Positions 44,205 to 52,719 of a stretch of 64,000 nucleotides of DNA are shown one piece after another. Where the stretch lies: contig NZ_OY782498.1 of assembly GCF_963677845.1 (NCBI RefSeq), positions 816,001 to 880,000 of the forward strand, read 5' to 3'. The notes under the pieces are model-generated. The model had not been told where the DNA came from. It ran no database searches and was given only the letters and a program-made list of their open reading frames with translations. The stretch is from an uncultured Pseudodesulfovibrio sp. GTDB lineage: Bacteria; Desulfobacterota; Desulfovibrionia; Desulfovibrionales; Desulfovibrionaceae. The position numbers and the translations under genes are program-made. Each line of letters begins with the position of its first letter. Position 1 is the first letter of the stretch.

Positions 44205-45848
44205 ATGATTTTTTTTGATATCGGCCTGACCTTGGCACTCACCATATGCGTGATCGGTATTATCTACCGTGTTGCCCGATGGCGCGGGGAATGGACCTCC
44301 CGCACGCCACAGCCTTCTTCCGGTTTTCTCTTGTGGATCGGTCGTGCAGTCAAATCACTGATTCTTGATGTTGTGCTTTTGGCGCGAAGTGGCAGGACAA
44401 GCTTTTTACGGTGGCTGGCACATAGCCTCGTCTTTTTTGGTTTCATGGGGCTTCTTTTATTCCATGCCATGGACGAGACGGTCACGGCGACTTTTTTCCC
44501 TTTCTATGAATCCACCCTTGATCCCTGGCAGTTCCTGCGCAACCTGTTTGGAGCCATGACGTTGGTCGGGCTTGTGCTCATGGTGTATCGCCGGGTGCAT
44601 TCGACCAAACTTCGTTTGTTGACGCATTTTCAGGACTGGGCGGCATTGTTGATTCTCGGTTGTATTATCTTGTCGGGATTCTTTTTGGAGGCATCAAAGA
44701 TCATGTCTCCAGCGGTTTTTGATCGGATGACCGATGAATATTTCGTTCCGGGAGAGGTCGGTGATCTGACTGCCTTGAAGGCTTATTGGGCTCATGAATA
44801 CGGTGTTGTTTTTTCTGTGGAGTACCCCATGGATGAAGAAACACTCGAACTCGGGGCAAGTCTTGACGAAGACAGTTGTGTCGACTGCCATGCCAACACA
44901 GCCACCGCGTTTGTTTCTCGTCCATTGGCAACAGCCCTTACCCCGGTGGCGTTTGCCTTGAATACGAGCAGGGCGGATCAGGTCTTTTGGTATTTTCATG
45001 TCATATTTTGTTTTATCGCGTTGGCTGCCTTACCGTTTGGGAAATTTTTCCATCCGGTGTCCACGCCGATCAATCTGGTTGTGCGACAAGGGCGGCGGGA
45101 TGATCTTGAAGAATTTCAGCCTTCTGATGTATGTCGGAGCATAGGCATGGATGCTTGCACCCGGTGTGGGGAGTGCAGTCTGCATTGCAGTGTGGCTCCG
45201 GCTTTTACGGTTCTCGGAAATCAAAACATACTGCCTTCGGAAAAACTCGCTTCCCTCAAGCAGTTTCAGACTGGTGAGCATATGTCTCAAGCCGGTCTAA
45301 CTGCTTTTTCGGAAGGGAGTCGTATCTGTACGGAATGCCTGCGGTGTACGGATATCTGTCCGGCTGGGATTAACCTTCAGGATTTATGGATTGCATCCAA
45401 AGCCCGGATAACCAAGCTGGCACCGAGTCCCAATGATCTGTTGCGAAATAAAACGACAACTCAGCGAGCGCGAGTCTTTGATGATTTGTGCAAGTCTTCA
45501 TCCATTTTGCCAGCCGTGACCGGGCTTGCGGATGACTCGGCCTCCTATTGGGCCTGTGTGCAGTGCACTACTTGTACGAGTGTCTGTCCAGTGGTTGCGG
45601 TTTGCGAAGACCCATCACGCGATCTTGATCTTTTGCCGCAACAGATCATGAATTTGCTGCGAATGGGACTCAAGGAAGAGACGCTTGGAGCACGTATGGT
45701 TTGGAGTTGTACGACCTGTTATAAATGTCAGGAGCATTGTCCACAGAATATCCGTGTGGCCGACGTCCTTTATGAATTGCGAAATACCGTTGCCGCCCGA
45801 GTTCGGGATGGCGGTGCCAGTTGCGAAGGAAACGGAGAATCTTTGTGA
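44205..45848 (+). CDS. Fused cytochrome b / heme-c loop / four-cluster iron-sulfur membrane protein, GlpC replacement
   Basis: 547-residue protein. Residues 1-290 are a NarI/HdrE/DsrM-like membrane domain with helices near 5-22, 70-90, 110-128, 143-162 and 258-282, and His73, His87, His141, His265 and His283 as heme b ligand candidates. Between helices four and five lies a loop with CVDCH (225-229), a single c-type heme site. The loop would be periplasmic if the usual topology holds. The cytoplasmic part has four CxxCxxC motifs (C318-C328, C375-C385, C451-C461, C502-C512). The HdrD/GlpC CCG domain is absent here but encoded by the next gene. Together they could carry electrons from GlpAB to menaquinone or a cytochrome c. 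The start is 35 bp after glpB. Confidence 0.8.
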   Translation: MIFFDIGLTLALTICVIGIIYRVARWRGEWTSRTPQPSSGFLLWIGRAVKSLILDVVLLARSGRTSFLRWLAHSLVFFGFMGLLLFHAMDETVTATFFPFYESTLDPWQFLRNLFGAMTLVGLVLMVYRRVHSTKLRLLTHFQDWAALLILGCIILSGFFLEASKIMSPAVFDRMTDEYFVPGEVGDLTALKAYWAHEYGVVFSVEYPMDEETLELGASLDEDSCVDCHANTATAFVSRPLATALTPVAFALNTSRADQVFWYFHVIFCFIALAALPFGKFFHPVSTPINLVVRQGRRDDLEEFQPSDVCRSIGMDACTRCGECSLHCSVAPAFTVLGNQNILPSEKLASLKQFQTGEHMSQAGLTAFSEGSRICTECLRCTDICPAGINLQDLWIASKARITKLAPSPNDLLRNKTTTQRARVFDDLCKSSSILPAVTGLADDSASYWACVQCTTCTSVCPVVAVCEDPSRDLDLLPQQIMNLLRMGLKEETLGARMVWSCTTCYKCQEHCPQNIRVADVLYELRNTVAARVRDGGASCEGNGESL

Positions 45849-46702
45849 AGTACGCCTATTTCCCGGGGTGTAAAATCCCTCACCATCTTCCTGAATACGG
45901 TGCATCCGTTGAAGCCGTATGCAAAGCTTTAGCTATTGAACTGGTGCCGCTTGAATTCAACTGTTGCGGCTGGCCTGTGCGGCATGAAAATGAATTGGCT
46001 TCAATTTTTTCGGCGGTACGAAATTTTGCGGTTGCCGAAAAGGCAGGGTTGTCGATTTTTACTCCCTGTAAATGCTGTTTCGGTAATCTGAAATATGCCC
46101 AGTCCAGAATGGCGGAAGACGAAAAACTCTCAGCTCAGGTCGAATCCCTTTTGGTTCAAGATGGTTTGGCGTTACCCAAGTCCATGGATGTTTTTCATAT
46201 GTTGACAATTCTTGACGAACAGGTCGGGGCCGAAATCCTCTACCGACGGACCGCAAATCCTTTGGAGGGAGTGAAGGTGGCTTGCCATTATGGTTGTCAT
46301 GCACTTCGTCCGGGGAATGTCACTGGGTTTGATGACCCCATGGCCCCGACCGTGTTCGAAAGAATCATGCAGGCCATTGGAGCAGAGCCTGTTGATTGGG
46401 ATTTACGATTGGAGTGTTGTGGATATCCCTTGCGTGGGCGTGATGACACTATTTCCGAAGCCCTGATGCGTAAGAAACTTGAGGATGCGGCTTCGGTTGG
46501 TGCGGATGTCGTGGCCACAGCCTGTACATATTGTCAGCTTCAGTTTGATAAGGAGCGTGACGGGCTTCCGTATAGTGATCCGCTTCGGAAGGCACCGCCT
46601 GCTGTGCTCGTTAGTCAGTTGATAGGCATTGCCTTAGGATTGGAGGCGAATGCGCTTGGACTGGAGAGGAATTGTCTCCCTTGGCAGGCACCTGGTTTTT
46701 AA
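45845..46702 (+). CDS. CCG-domain (HdrB/GlpC C-terminal type) protein
   Basis: 285-residue protein with two CCG domains: C-K-I-P-H near residue 10, NCCGWPVRHE, PCKCCFGNL, then CHYGCHALRP, ECCGYPLRGRDD and ACTYCQLQFD. Such domains hold a special [4Fe-4S] cluster or bind heterodisulfide-like substrate in HdrB, and form the C-terminal half of GlpC. The start is GTG 45845, overlapping the previous stop (GTGA) and preceded by GGAGA; a frame extending to 45821 is less likely. With the fused membrane protein before it, it probably makes up a split GlpC. Confidence 0.82.
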   Translation: MKYAYFPGCKIPHHLPEYGASVEAVCKALAIELVPLEFNCCGWPVRHENELASIFSAVRNFAVAEKAGLSIFTPCKCCFGNLKYAQSRMAEDEKLSAQVESLLVQDGLALPKSMDVFHMLTILDEQVGAEILYRRTANPLEGVKVACHYGCHALRPGNVTGFDDPMAPTVFERIMQAIGAEPVDWDLRLECCGYPLRGRDDTISEALMRKKLEDAASVGADVVATACTYCQLQFDKERDGLPYSDPLRKAPPAVLVSQLIGIALGLEANALGLERNCLPWQAPGF

Positions 46703-46774
46703 GGATGTATCTTTATGGTATAGACGCAATCATCATCATGAATGTCACGTTTGAGATTGAATAAGGAGAGCGAC

Positions 46775-48286
46775 ATGGCGAAATATATCGGAGCCGTTGA
46801 TTCCGGGACCACGAGCAGCAGATTTATTATTTTTGACGAACGTGGCCGTATTGTCGGTCTTGATCAGAAGGAACATGAACAGATTTATCCCAAACCGGGA
46901 TGGGTCGAACATGATCCCATGGAGATATGGAACAATACGCAGGAAGTTATCAAGGGAGCCTTGACCAAGTCCGGTATCAAGGGGTCGGAACTGGCAGCCA
47001 TCGGTATCACCAATCAGCGTGAAACTACGATTGTCTGGGATCGATATACCGGGAAACCTTTCTACAATGCCATTGTCTGGCAGTGTACCCGTACCCACAA
47101 AATTTGTAAGGAACTCACGGCCGATGGCGGTCAAGATCGTTTTCGCGAGAAGACCGGCCTGCCTATCGCAACATATTTTTCCGGTCCGAAAATCAAGTGG
47201 ATTCTGGATAATATTCCTGAAGCACGTGCCGCTGCCGAAAAGGGTGATGCCATGTTCGGTACCATCGAAACATGGATTATCTGGTGGCTCACAGGCGGGC
47301 CGAAGGGCGGTGCTCATGTCACTGATGTTACCAACGCCAGCCGGACAATGCTCATGGATCTCAAGACGCTTGAGTGGGACGAGGAGATCATGAAGGTTAT
47401 GGGCATCCCCGCCGAGGGCCTTGCTCGCATTGTGCCGTCATCGGATCAGGCGACGTGGGGACCGACATCGGAAAGTGGGCCTCTGGGCGCACGTGTTCCG
47501 GTTTGCGGTGCGGTGGGCGATCAGCAGGCTGCATTGGTCGGCCAGACGTGTTTTGCGCCGGGGCAGGCAAAGAATACTTACGGCACCGGCTGTTTTTTGC
47601 TCATGCACACAGGGCATAAGCCTATTCAGTCCAAGCATGGCTTGATCACGACACTTGCCTATCAGTTCAGCGGACGTAAACCGTCATATTGTCTTGAAGG
47701 TTCCATCGCCATTGCCGGTGCGTTGGTCCAATGGTTGCGAGACAATCTTCAGATGTTCGATTCCGCTCCCGAAGTCGAAGCATTGGCAAAAAAGGTGGAA
47801 GACACCGGTGGTATGTATATTGTCCCGGCTTTTTCGGGCCTGTATGCACCATACTGGCGACCTGATGCCCGGGGAGTCATGGTCGGCCTGACTCGATATA
47901 TCAATCGTAACCATATTGCCCGTGCTGTTCTGGAGGCCACCGCCTATCAGACCAAGGACATTGTGGAAGCCATGAATAAGGATTCCGGCGTGGTCTTGGA
48001 AACCCTCAAGGCTGATGGCGGCATGGTTTACAATGAATTACTCATGCAGTTTCAGTCTGACATTCTGGATGTCCCGGTTGTTCGGCCCAAGGTGGCTGAG
48101 ACTACTTGTCTCGGAGCAGCCTATGCGGCAGGCATCGCCGTTGGTTTTTGGTCTGGGCGTGAGGAGTTGTACAACAACTGGGAAGAAGACAAGACGTGGC
48201 AGCCGGACATGGATGAGAAGGATCGGACCGAAGGATACAACGGGTGGAAAAAGGCTGTCGAACGCACGTATGATTGGGTTGATTAG
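46775..48286 (+). CDS. glpK: Glycerol kinase
   Basis: GlpK phosphorylates glycerol to glycerol-3-phosphate. The 503-residue protein starts [20 protein letters not shown]. It carries the FGGY signatures ([20 protein letters not shown] and [20 protein letters not shown] in part), [13 protein letters not shown] and [13 protein letters not shown]. The ATG at 46775 follows AAGGAGAGCGAC; the frame runs further upstream but without a start of quality. It closes the glp oxidation operon and is followed by a terminator. Confidence 0.96.
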   Translation: MAKYIGAVDSGTTSSRFIIFDERGRIVGLDQKEHEQIYPKPGWVEHDPMEIWNNTQEVIKGALTKSGIKGSELAAIGITNQRETTIVWDRYTGKPFYNAIVWQCTRTHKICKELTADGGQDRFREKTGLPIATYFSGPKIKWILDNIPEARAAAEKGDAMFGTIETWIIWWLTGGPKGGAHVTDVTNASRTMLMDLKTLEWDEEIMKVMGIPAEGLARIVPSSDQATWGPTSESGPLGARVPVCGAVGDQQAALVGQTCFAPGQAKNTYGTGCFLLMHTGHKPIQSKHGLITTLAYQFSGRKPSYCLEGSIAIAGALVQWLRDNLQMFDSAPEVEALAKKVEDTGGMYIVPAFSGLYAPYWRPDARGVMVGLTRYINRNHIARAVLEATAYQTKDIVEAMNKDSGVVLETLKADGGMVYNELLMQFQSDILDVPVVRPKVAETTCLGAAYAAGIAVGFWSGREELYNNWEEDKTWQPDMDEKDRTEGYNGWKKAVERTYDWVD

Positions 48287-48311
48287 GCCAAGTATCTGAA
48301 ATATGACAGAG

Positions 48312-48344
48312 CAAGGCGGTCGAGTGTGGCTGCCTTGTTTTTTT
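48312..48344 (+). terminator. Rho-independent terminator after glpK
   Basis: CAAGGC (48312-48317) pairs with GCCTTG (48332-48337), and a run of seven T follows directly. The loop is large with partial inner pairing. Confidence 0.65.
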
Positions 48345-48364
48345 CAGCGTGAGTGAGGCTCGAA

Positions 48365-49483
48365 ATGCAGATGTACACGTCCCCGTCGAAACGAATTCCC
48401 ATGCTCGATATTGCCCGTTTTTTCGGTATGATATTGGTTTATTACGGCCACATTATCGAACGGATAATGTATCTCGAAAATCCAATTGCCACGGCTCAAT
48501 ACAAATTTATTTATTCATTCCACATGCCCTTTTTCTTTCTTCTGGCCGGGTTCACTCTTGCGCCGGAAAAGATGGTGCTACCTGTGGGGAAGTTCTTCAA
48601 AAAGGTGTTGGCTTCACGACTTGTTCCCTATTTTGTGTTTACCGCTGTATTGGCGATTTTGAGTTTGCTTTTCGTTGGTCATTTCGTGGTTATCGATCTG
48701 TCAACTGCAGACGGGTACCTCGAGGGGATAATCGCGACCCTGTTGGGTTTCCCTGTGTTCAATATCCCTCTTTGGTTTATGGCCTGTCTGGTTTCTGTTG
48801 AAATACTCCATTTTTTTGTCGGTCGATTTCTTAACAGTACGTTCAGGATTCTTGGTGCAGCCATTGCCTTTTATATTGGGGGATACGCCTTGACCGCGAC
48901 CATTCAGTTTATTCCCGGTCCCAATTTCTGGCTTATTCATGAAGCCTTGGTTGTGTATGCCTTTTATTTGATAGGGGTCTTGTTCCGTCGCAACGGCATT
49001 ATGCTTGGTAGACAGCCGCGGTGGCGACTTTTACTTGCGACCGCAGTGTGTCTGCTGATTGTGGTGTTTACCTATGATGTGAACGAAGGACCATTCAGAC
49101 TCTTTGACGCTGTTGTTATCGTCTTGTCAGGACATGGAAATATTTTGCTTTTCCCGCTCACGGCGTTAGCTGGCAGTTTGATGATCCTTTTGCTTGCGCG
49201 AAGCTCAGGTGCCAACAAATTCCTGATGTTCATGGGAGAAAATGCTTTGATTCTTTTTTGTCTCAACGGCATTTTTTACCATTTTTTCAACGGGCCGTTT
49301 GCCGCATGGTTCGTTGCGGCATTCCCCGGTCACTGGATGGCAGTAACAGGCGCGGGAATGGCGTTTACCGTTGTTAGTCTGACATGTTGCGTTCCGTGTG
49401 TCTGGTTGCTCAACGCCTATGTGCCGCAACTGGTCGGCAAGCCACGGCAGCAAGGGCCGCTTCTTCCCAGATTCCTACGGTAA
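48365..49483 (+). CDS. Acyltransferase 3 family membrane protein
   Basis: Integral membrane acyltransferase of 372 residues with about ten hydrophobic helices. The AT3 motif is near the start: KRIPMLDIARFFGMILVYYG then HIIERIM, with the His that is essential in this family. Later comes SFHMPFFFLLAGFT, typical of OafA-like O-acetyltransferases. The substrate is unknown, probably a surface polysaccharide or other glycan. ATG 48365 is preferred; a GTG at 48353 is also in frame. The stop faces the minus-strand alcohol dehydrogenase with 4 bp between them. Confidence 0.82.
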   Translation: MQMYTSPSKRIPMLDIARFFGMILVYYGHIIERIMYLENPIATAQYKFIYSFHMPFFFLLAGFTLAPEKMVLPVGKFFKKVLASRLVPYFVFTAVLAILSLLFVGHFVVIDLSTADGYLEGIIATLLGFPVFNIPLWFMACLVSVEILHFFVGRFLNSTFRILGAAIAFYIGGYALTATIQFIPGPNFWLIHEALVVYAFYLIGVLFRRNGIMLGRQPRWRLLLATAVCLLIVVFTYDVNEGPFRLFDAVVIVLSGHGNILLFPLTALAGSLMILLLARSSGANKFLMFMGENALILFCLNGIFYHFFNGPFAAWFVAAFPGHWMAVTGAGMAFTVVSLTCCVPCVWLLNAYVPQLVGKPRQQGPLLPRFLR

Positions 49484-49487
49484 TGCT

Positions 49488-50642
49488 TTAAAGTGCCAGA
49501 GTGAGAATTTCCGTTAGTTCGGTTTTGCTTAAGAGAACAGGATTCCCTTTCATACTGCTGGCAGTGGCGGCTTTGTCGGCCAGATCGTTGAAATGTATGG
49601 TCTCTATTCCCATGTCTTTGAGCGTGGGGATTCTCATGTCCGTACAGAGTTCCCGTACCCATTTGATGCCATCTTCCGGCGTTGCGTTGACGTTTCCGGT
49701 CAGTATGACGGCTGTTTCCGTATATGCATCAAGGCTCGGAGATTTCGGCTCACGTTCCCTGAGAGCGTTGATGTTGATTTCCATTACAGAAGGGAGCAGG
49801 GCCGCACATACAGCACCATGTGGTGCCTTGAATTCGCCGCCGATGGGAGCGGCAAAACCATGGACTGCACCGAGTTTGGCATTGGACAATGCAATGCCGG
49901 AAAAAAGGCTGGCAAGGGCCATGTCTTCACGGGCTGAACTGTTTGAACCATCGTCATACGCGACATGCAATGAGCGGGCAGCGCGAAGCATCCCTTCGCG
50001 GCAAAATGCATCGGTCATGGGATTAGCCTTGTTGGAAACAAACGCTTCCATGAGTTGAGTCAGGGCATCCATGCCCGTGGCAGCGGTCAGGCTTGGCGGC
50101 ATATCCTTGGTCAGTTCGGGGTCGACCACCGCAATATTCGGAATCATTTCCGATGAACGCATGCTGACTTTTACGCCATGTTGGGGTGAGAGAATGACGG
50201 CGTTAGATGTGACTTCCGAGCCGGTGCCTGACGTTGTGGGAATCGCGATGAGCGGGACGGGAGTTTGAGTTAGTTGTTGTCCTTTTCCAATGACTTCAAG
50301 GTAATCAAGAAGGTCGGCGTGGTTGGTAAGAAGTGCGGCCAAAGCTTTCCCGGCGTCAAGCACACTCCCGCCGCCAACAGCCACAACGACATCACATCCG
50401 GCTTGCCGTGCAGCTACTGCATTTTGTGAGATTGTTTCTACATTCGGTTCGCCGGATATGGAGATGATATGTGGAGTAAGCCCTTTATTTTTCAGGCCGT
50501 CGATGGCCCATTGCACTCGTTTGGAGGAACTGCCGATAACAAGGCAGACTGAAGTCCCCAGCGTTGCAGCCAAGTCGGGAATATCTTTTGAGGAGTTGGG
50601 GCCGAAAATTATTCGTGGAGCGGTGGCGAATTCAAATTGCAT
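49488..50642 (-). CDS. Iron-type (group III) alcohol dehydrogenase family protein
   Basis: 384-residue dehydrogenase with the NAD motif VVVAVGGGSVLDAGKALAAL near residue 90 and the IPTTSGTGSEVT segment. The metal region reads GMDALTQLMEAFVSNKANPM, VHGFAAPIGG and APHGAVCAALLP. Relative to FucO-type enzymes the ligands Asp, first-VHG His and PHG His are kept, but the His of DALTH is Gln and the AHP His is Ala. The same DALTQ form occurs in a known clade of shorter Fe-ADH-like proteins, so it may use another metal or substrate. The start at 50642 follows AAAGGAT. Substrate is unknown. Confidence 0.85.
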   Translation of the reverse strand: MQFEFATAPRIIFGPNSSKDIPDLAATLGTSVCLVIGSSSKRVQWAIDGLKNKGLTPHIISISGEPNVETISQNAVAARQAGCDVVVAVGGGSVLDAGKALAALLTNHADLLDYLEVIGKGQQLTQTPVPLIAIPTTSGTGSEVTSNAVILSPQHGVKVSMRSSEMIPNIAVVDPELTKDMPPSLTAATGMDALTQLMEAFVSNKANPMTDAFCREGMLRAARSLHVAYDDGSNSSAREDMALASLFSGIALSNAKLGAVHGFAAPIGGEFKAPHGAVCAALLPSVMEININALREREPKSPSLDAYTETAVILTGNVNATPEDGIKWVRELCTDMRIPTLKDMGIETIHFNDLADKAATASSMKGNPVLLSKTELTEILTLAL

Positions 50643-50951
50643 GGGGTGATCCTTTGGAGTCGGTTCTGAAATGCTCATGCCGTTTTGAATATCATTTCGA
50701 TTCAGTCCCTTCAAGCGGGGGGGGCCTCCGGCGGGCCTACCGGCGGTCGCTTTCAGCGGGACCAGAGAACCTTTTGAAAAAGGTTCTCTGGACTCTCCAA
50801 AACTTTTTGTGTCGCTTCGCGAAGGCTGCGGCAATAAGAATTTGTTTTTTTATAATAACCTTCGCCGAAGGCGACATGGGATTCTTAAGGCCCTCGGCCT
50901 TAAGCCGTCGGAGACGAAATCACCCGTCTATCCCGCCAAAGGCGGTTCCCT
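50643..50951. repeat. Dispersed intergenic repeat, copy B, within a hairpin-rich region
   Basis: 309-bp gap between two minus-strand genes. It has a 12-14-bp perfect hairpin CCAGAGAACCTT / AAGGTTCTCTGG (50762-50791) flanked by GCCGGCGG-type GC-rich repeats and TCTCCAAAAC. Read on the minus strand it matches copy A at 20790-20843: GTTTTGGAGA, then the hairpin with AGAACCTTTT, then GCCGGAGGC. Further small inverted repeats follow at 50815-50830, 50862-50878 and 50888-50906. No ORF is present. The hairpin region could stabilise or attenuate the mRNA between the HdrD-like gene and the dehydrogenase. Confidence 0.65.
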
Positions 50952-52262
50952 CTAATACTCTTGCGAATCAAGATCAACGCTCAAAGCATCCCATTGTGCT
51001 GTGGCGTCAGCTTTGGCTTTTTCGATTATGTCATTCGACCATGGCTCGATGACGAGGGCTTCGGCAACGAGCTGCCAGAGGTATTTTACTTCGAATTCAC
51101 AATCGTCGAAATACTTCGGAATCCGTCGCATGATTTGGTCGCGGCAATTGGAGCAGCCGACCACAACGACATTGGCACCGCTTTGCTTGATTTGTTCGTT
51201 CTTGTATCGAGCGTGCCATGCAGACTGGTCTTCGAAAGGCATGGGCCACATCCCGCCGCCGCCCCCGCAGCAGTAGTTCTTTTCACGGTTGGGCGTCAGC
51301 TCGACGAAATTATCCACGCATTGCTGAACGATCCAGCGAGGCTCGTCAAAATATCCTTTGCCGAAATTGCGCGCCAGTTCACGACCATGCTTGCAGGAGT
51401 CGTGAAACGTGAAGGTCTTTCCGGCATGGGCCGACTTGTCGAGTTTGATCCGGCCCGTTTTAATCAAGTCCATGAGGTAGTCGTATAGATACATGAATCC
51501 GATTTCGTTGGCCGGGTCCTGTGCCACGAGTTTTGTCATCCCCTTGCGGAATCCGTAGGAACCGCCACCGCAGTCGGGCATGATTAGAGACGTGATGTCG
51601 AATTCTTTCATGTAGGCGATTTTGCGGCGGGCTAACTCGGTGTTACCGGCGTCATTTCCGGTGAACAACGCCCAATCCACGGCTTCCCAATTTTCGGAGG
51701 GAACTGTCCAGTTTTCCTTGGCCGCGTAGAAAATCTTCCACCACCAATACTGGTCCTCGAAATCTCCGTAGACTTCCTTGGAGTTCGGGAAAAAGAGGAT
51801 GTCTGCTCCGTGCTTGTCCACCGGTACATGGAAACCCGGGAGTTCCTCGGCCAGTTCTTCGCCAAGCTCTGCCATGCCTTCCAGATAATCTTCTTTGGAA
51901 ATACCGAGATTGTTGCCGGTCTCAAGGTTGTTGACCATGCCCTTGTGCAGGGAGCCGGGGACATCTTCACGCGGCCTGAGACTTTTCAGGTGCGCCATAA
52001 TGGAGGTGATGTCGAGACCGCCGGGGCAAGTGCTTGTGCAGCGGCCACAACCGGTACACAGCCACGGAAAATTTGAATCGATGACTTCGTCGATCAAGCC
52101 GTTGGCAAGCATCCGCATGACCTTTCTGGCATCCCAGCCATCCAGCTCGGGGGCGCCTGTTGTTGGGCAACTGTTGGCGCAAGCTCCACAGACAAGGCAG
52201 TTGGAGAAGTCGTAATTTTCAAGAAAGGTCAGTTCATTGTTGGTGGTATGCGTACTTTGCAT
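50952..52262 (-). CDS. HdrD-like iron-sulfur protein with CCG domain
   Basis: 436-residue cytoplasmic protein. Two ferredoxin-type clusters are visible: C22-L-V-C25-G-A-C28...C32 and C69-T-G-C72-G-R-C75...C79. The C-terminal half carries the CCG-domain motifs HDSCKHGRELA and NYCCGGGGGMWPM, with VVGCSNCRDQIM near residue 380. This is the HdrD/GlpC fold used by Desulfovibrio-type electron-transfer complexes. It stands alone (no HdrE-like partner adjacent) and is divergent from the FmdE-like gene. Its donor and acceptor are unknown; it could serve the membrane system encoded in the glp operon or the FmdE unit. Confidence 0.82.
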   Translation of the reverse strand: MQSTHTTNNELTFLENYDFSNCLVCGACANSCPTTGAPELDGWDARKVMRMLANGLIDEVIDSNFPWLCTGCGRCTSTCPGGLDITSIMAHLKSLRPREDVPGSLHKGMVNNLETGNNLGISKEDYLEGMAELGEELAEELPGFHVPVDKHGADILFFPNSKEVYGDFEDQYWWWKIFYAAKENWTVPSENWEAVDWALFTGNDAGNTELARRKIAYMKEFDITSLIMPDCGGGSYGFRKGMTKLVAQDPANEIGFMYLYDYLMDLIKTGRIKLDKSAHAGKTFTFHDSCKHGRELARNFGKGYFDEPRWIVQQCVDNFVELTPNREKNYCCGGGGGMWPMPFEDQSAWHARYKNEQIKQSGANVVVVGCSNCRDQIMRRIPKYFDDCEFEVKYLWQLVAEALVIEPWSNDIIEKAKADATAQWDALSVDLDSQEY

Positions 52263-52570
52263 GACGGTATCCTGGGCGGTTAAGCCATACCCGGCTAAGG
52301 TGGCGGGCTATTTAACTGTGTCGAATGGATGTGTCGTGGAAGGACGTATCGGGACCATTCTGAGGTCGTTTTTCAGCGTTTGAGAATGCTTACTACATAA
52401 GGATTGTGCGTAAGTCAAAGCCCGTGGTTTGGGCTTATGGATTCAACGTGTCCTAAAGATTTTGATGCTTTCTTATGATTCTTTTGACGGTATGTGTCGG
52501 TAACCATAAATGAATAGTATTTTTTGTTTTCCGACAAAACTGGAATGGTGGATTTGTTTTTCTTGATGCT

Positions 52571-52587
52571 TTCCAGTTTTTTTGGAA
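52571..52587. promoter_or_regulatory. Dyad TTCCA-N7-TGGAA, candidate response-regulator site (copy 1)
   Basis: TTCCA (52571-52575), 7 bases, TGGAA (52583-52587). The same dyad recurs at 58461-58477 in front of dmsA. This copy ends 71 bp before the GG of a sigma-54-like element in front of the FmdE-like gene. Confidence 0.55.
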
Positions 52588-52657
52588 ACTCAGAAGGAAA
52601 AGGTGAAATGATGTTATCTAATAGTTTAGAATGAAAGGGATTTTAATTATTTACGGT

Positions 52658-52673
52658 TGGTATGGTCTTTGTA
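52658..52673 (+). promoter_or_regulatory. Weak sigma-54-like promoter before the FmdE-like gene
   Basis: TGGTATGGTCTTTGTA has GG (52659-52660) followed 10 bases later by GT instead of GC. Three bases deviate from the consensus, so the call leans on position and on the dyad at 52571. Confidence 0.35.
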
Positions 52674-52719
52674 ATAGCTCGTTCATCATATTAACGAGAA
52701 TGTTATCAAGAGGTATATC

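Larger units (their letters stand above)
52263..52719. other. 457-bp divergent control region between the HdrD-like and FmdE-like genes
   Basis: It contains an imperfect hairpin AAGCCC/GGGCTT (near 52420-52437) and a long-range inverted repeat AAAACTGGAA...TTCCAGTTTT (52536-52545 with 52571-52580). It also holds the dyad TTCCA-N7-TGGAA at 52571 and a weak sigma-54-like element at 52658. No ORF of coding character is seen. Confidence 0.6.
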
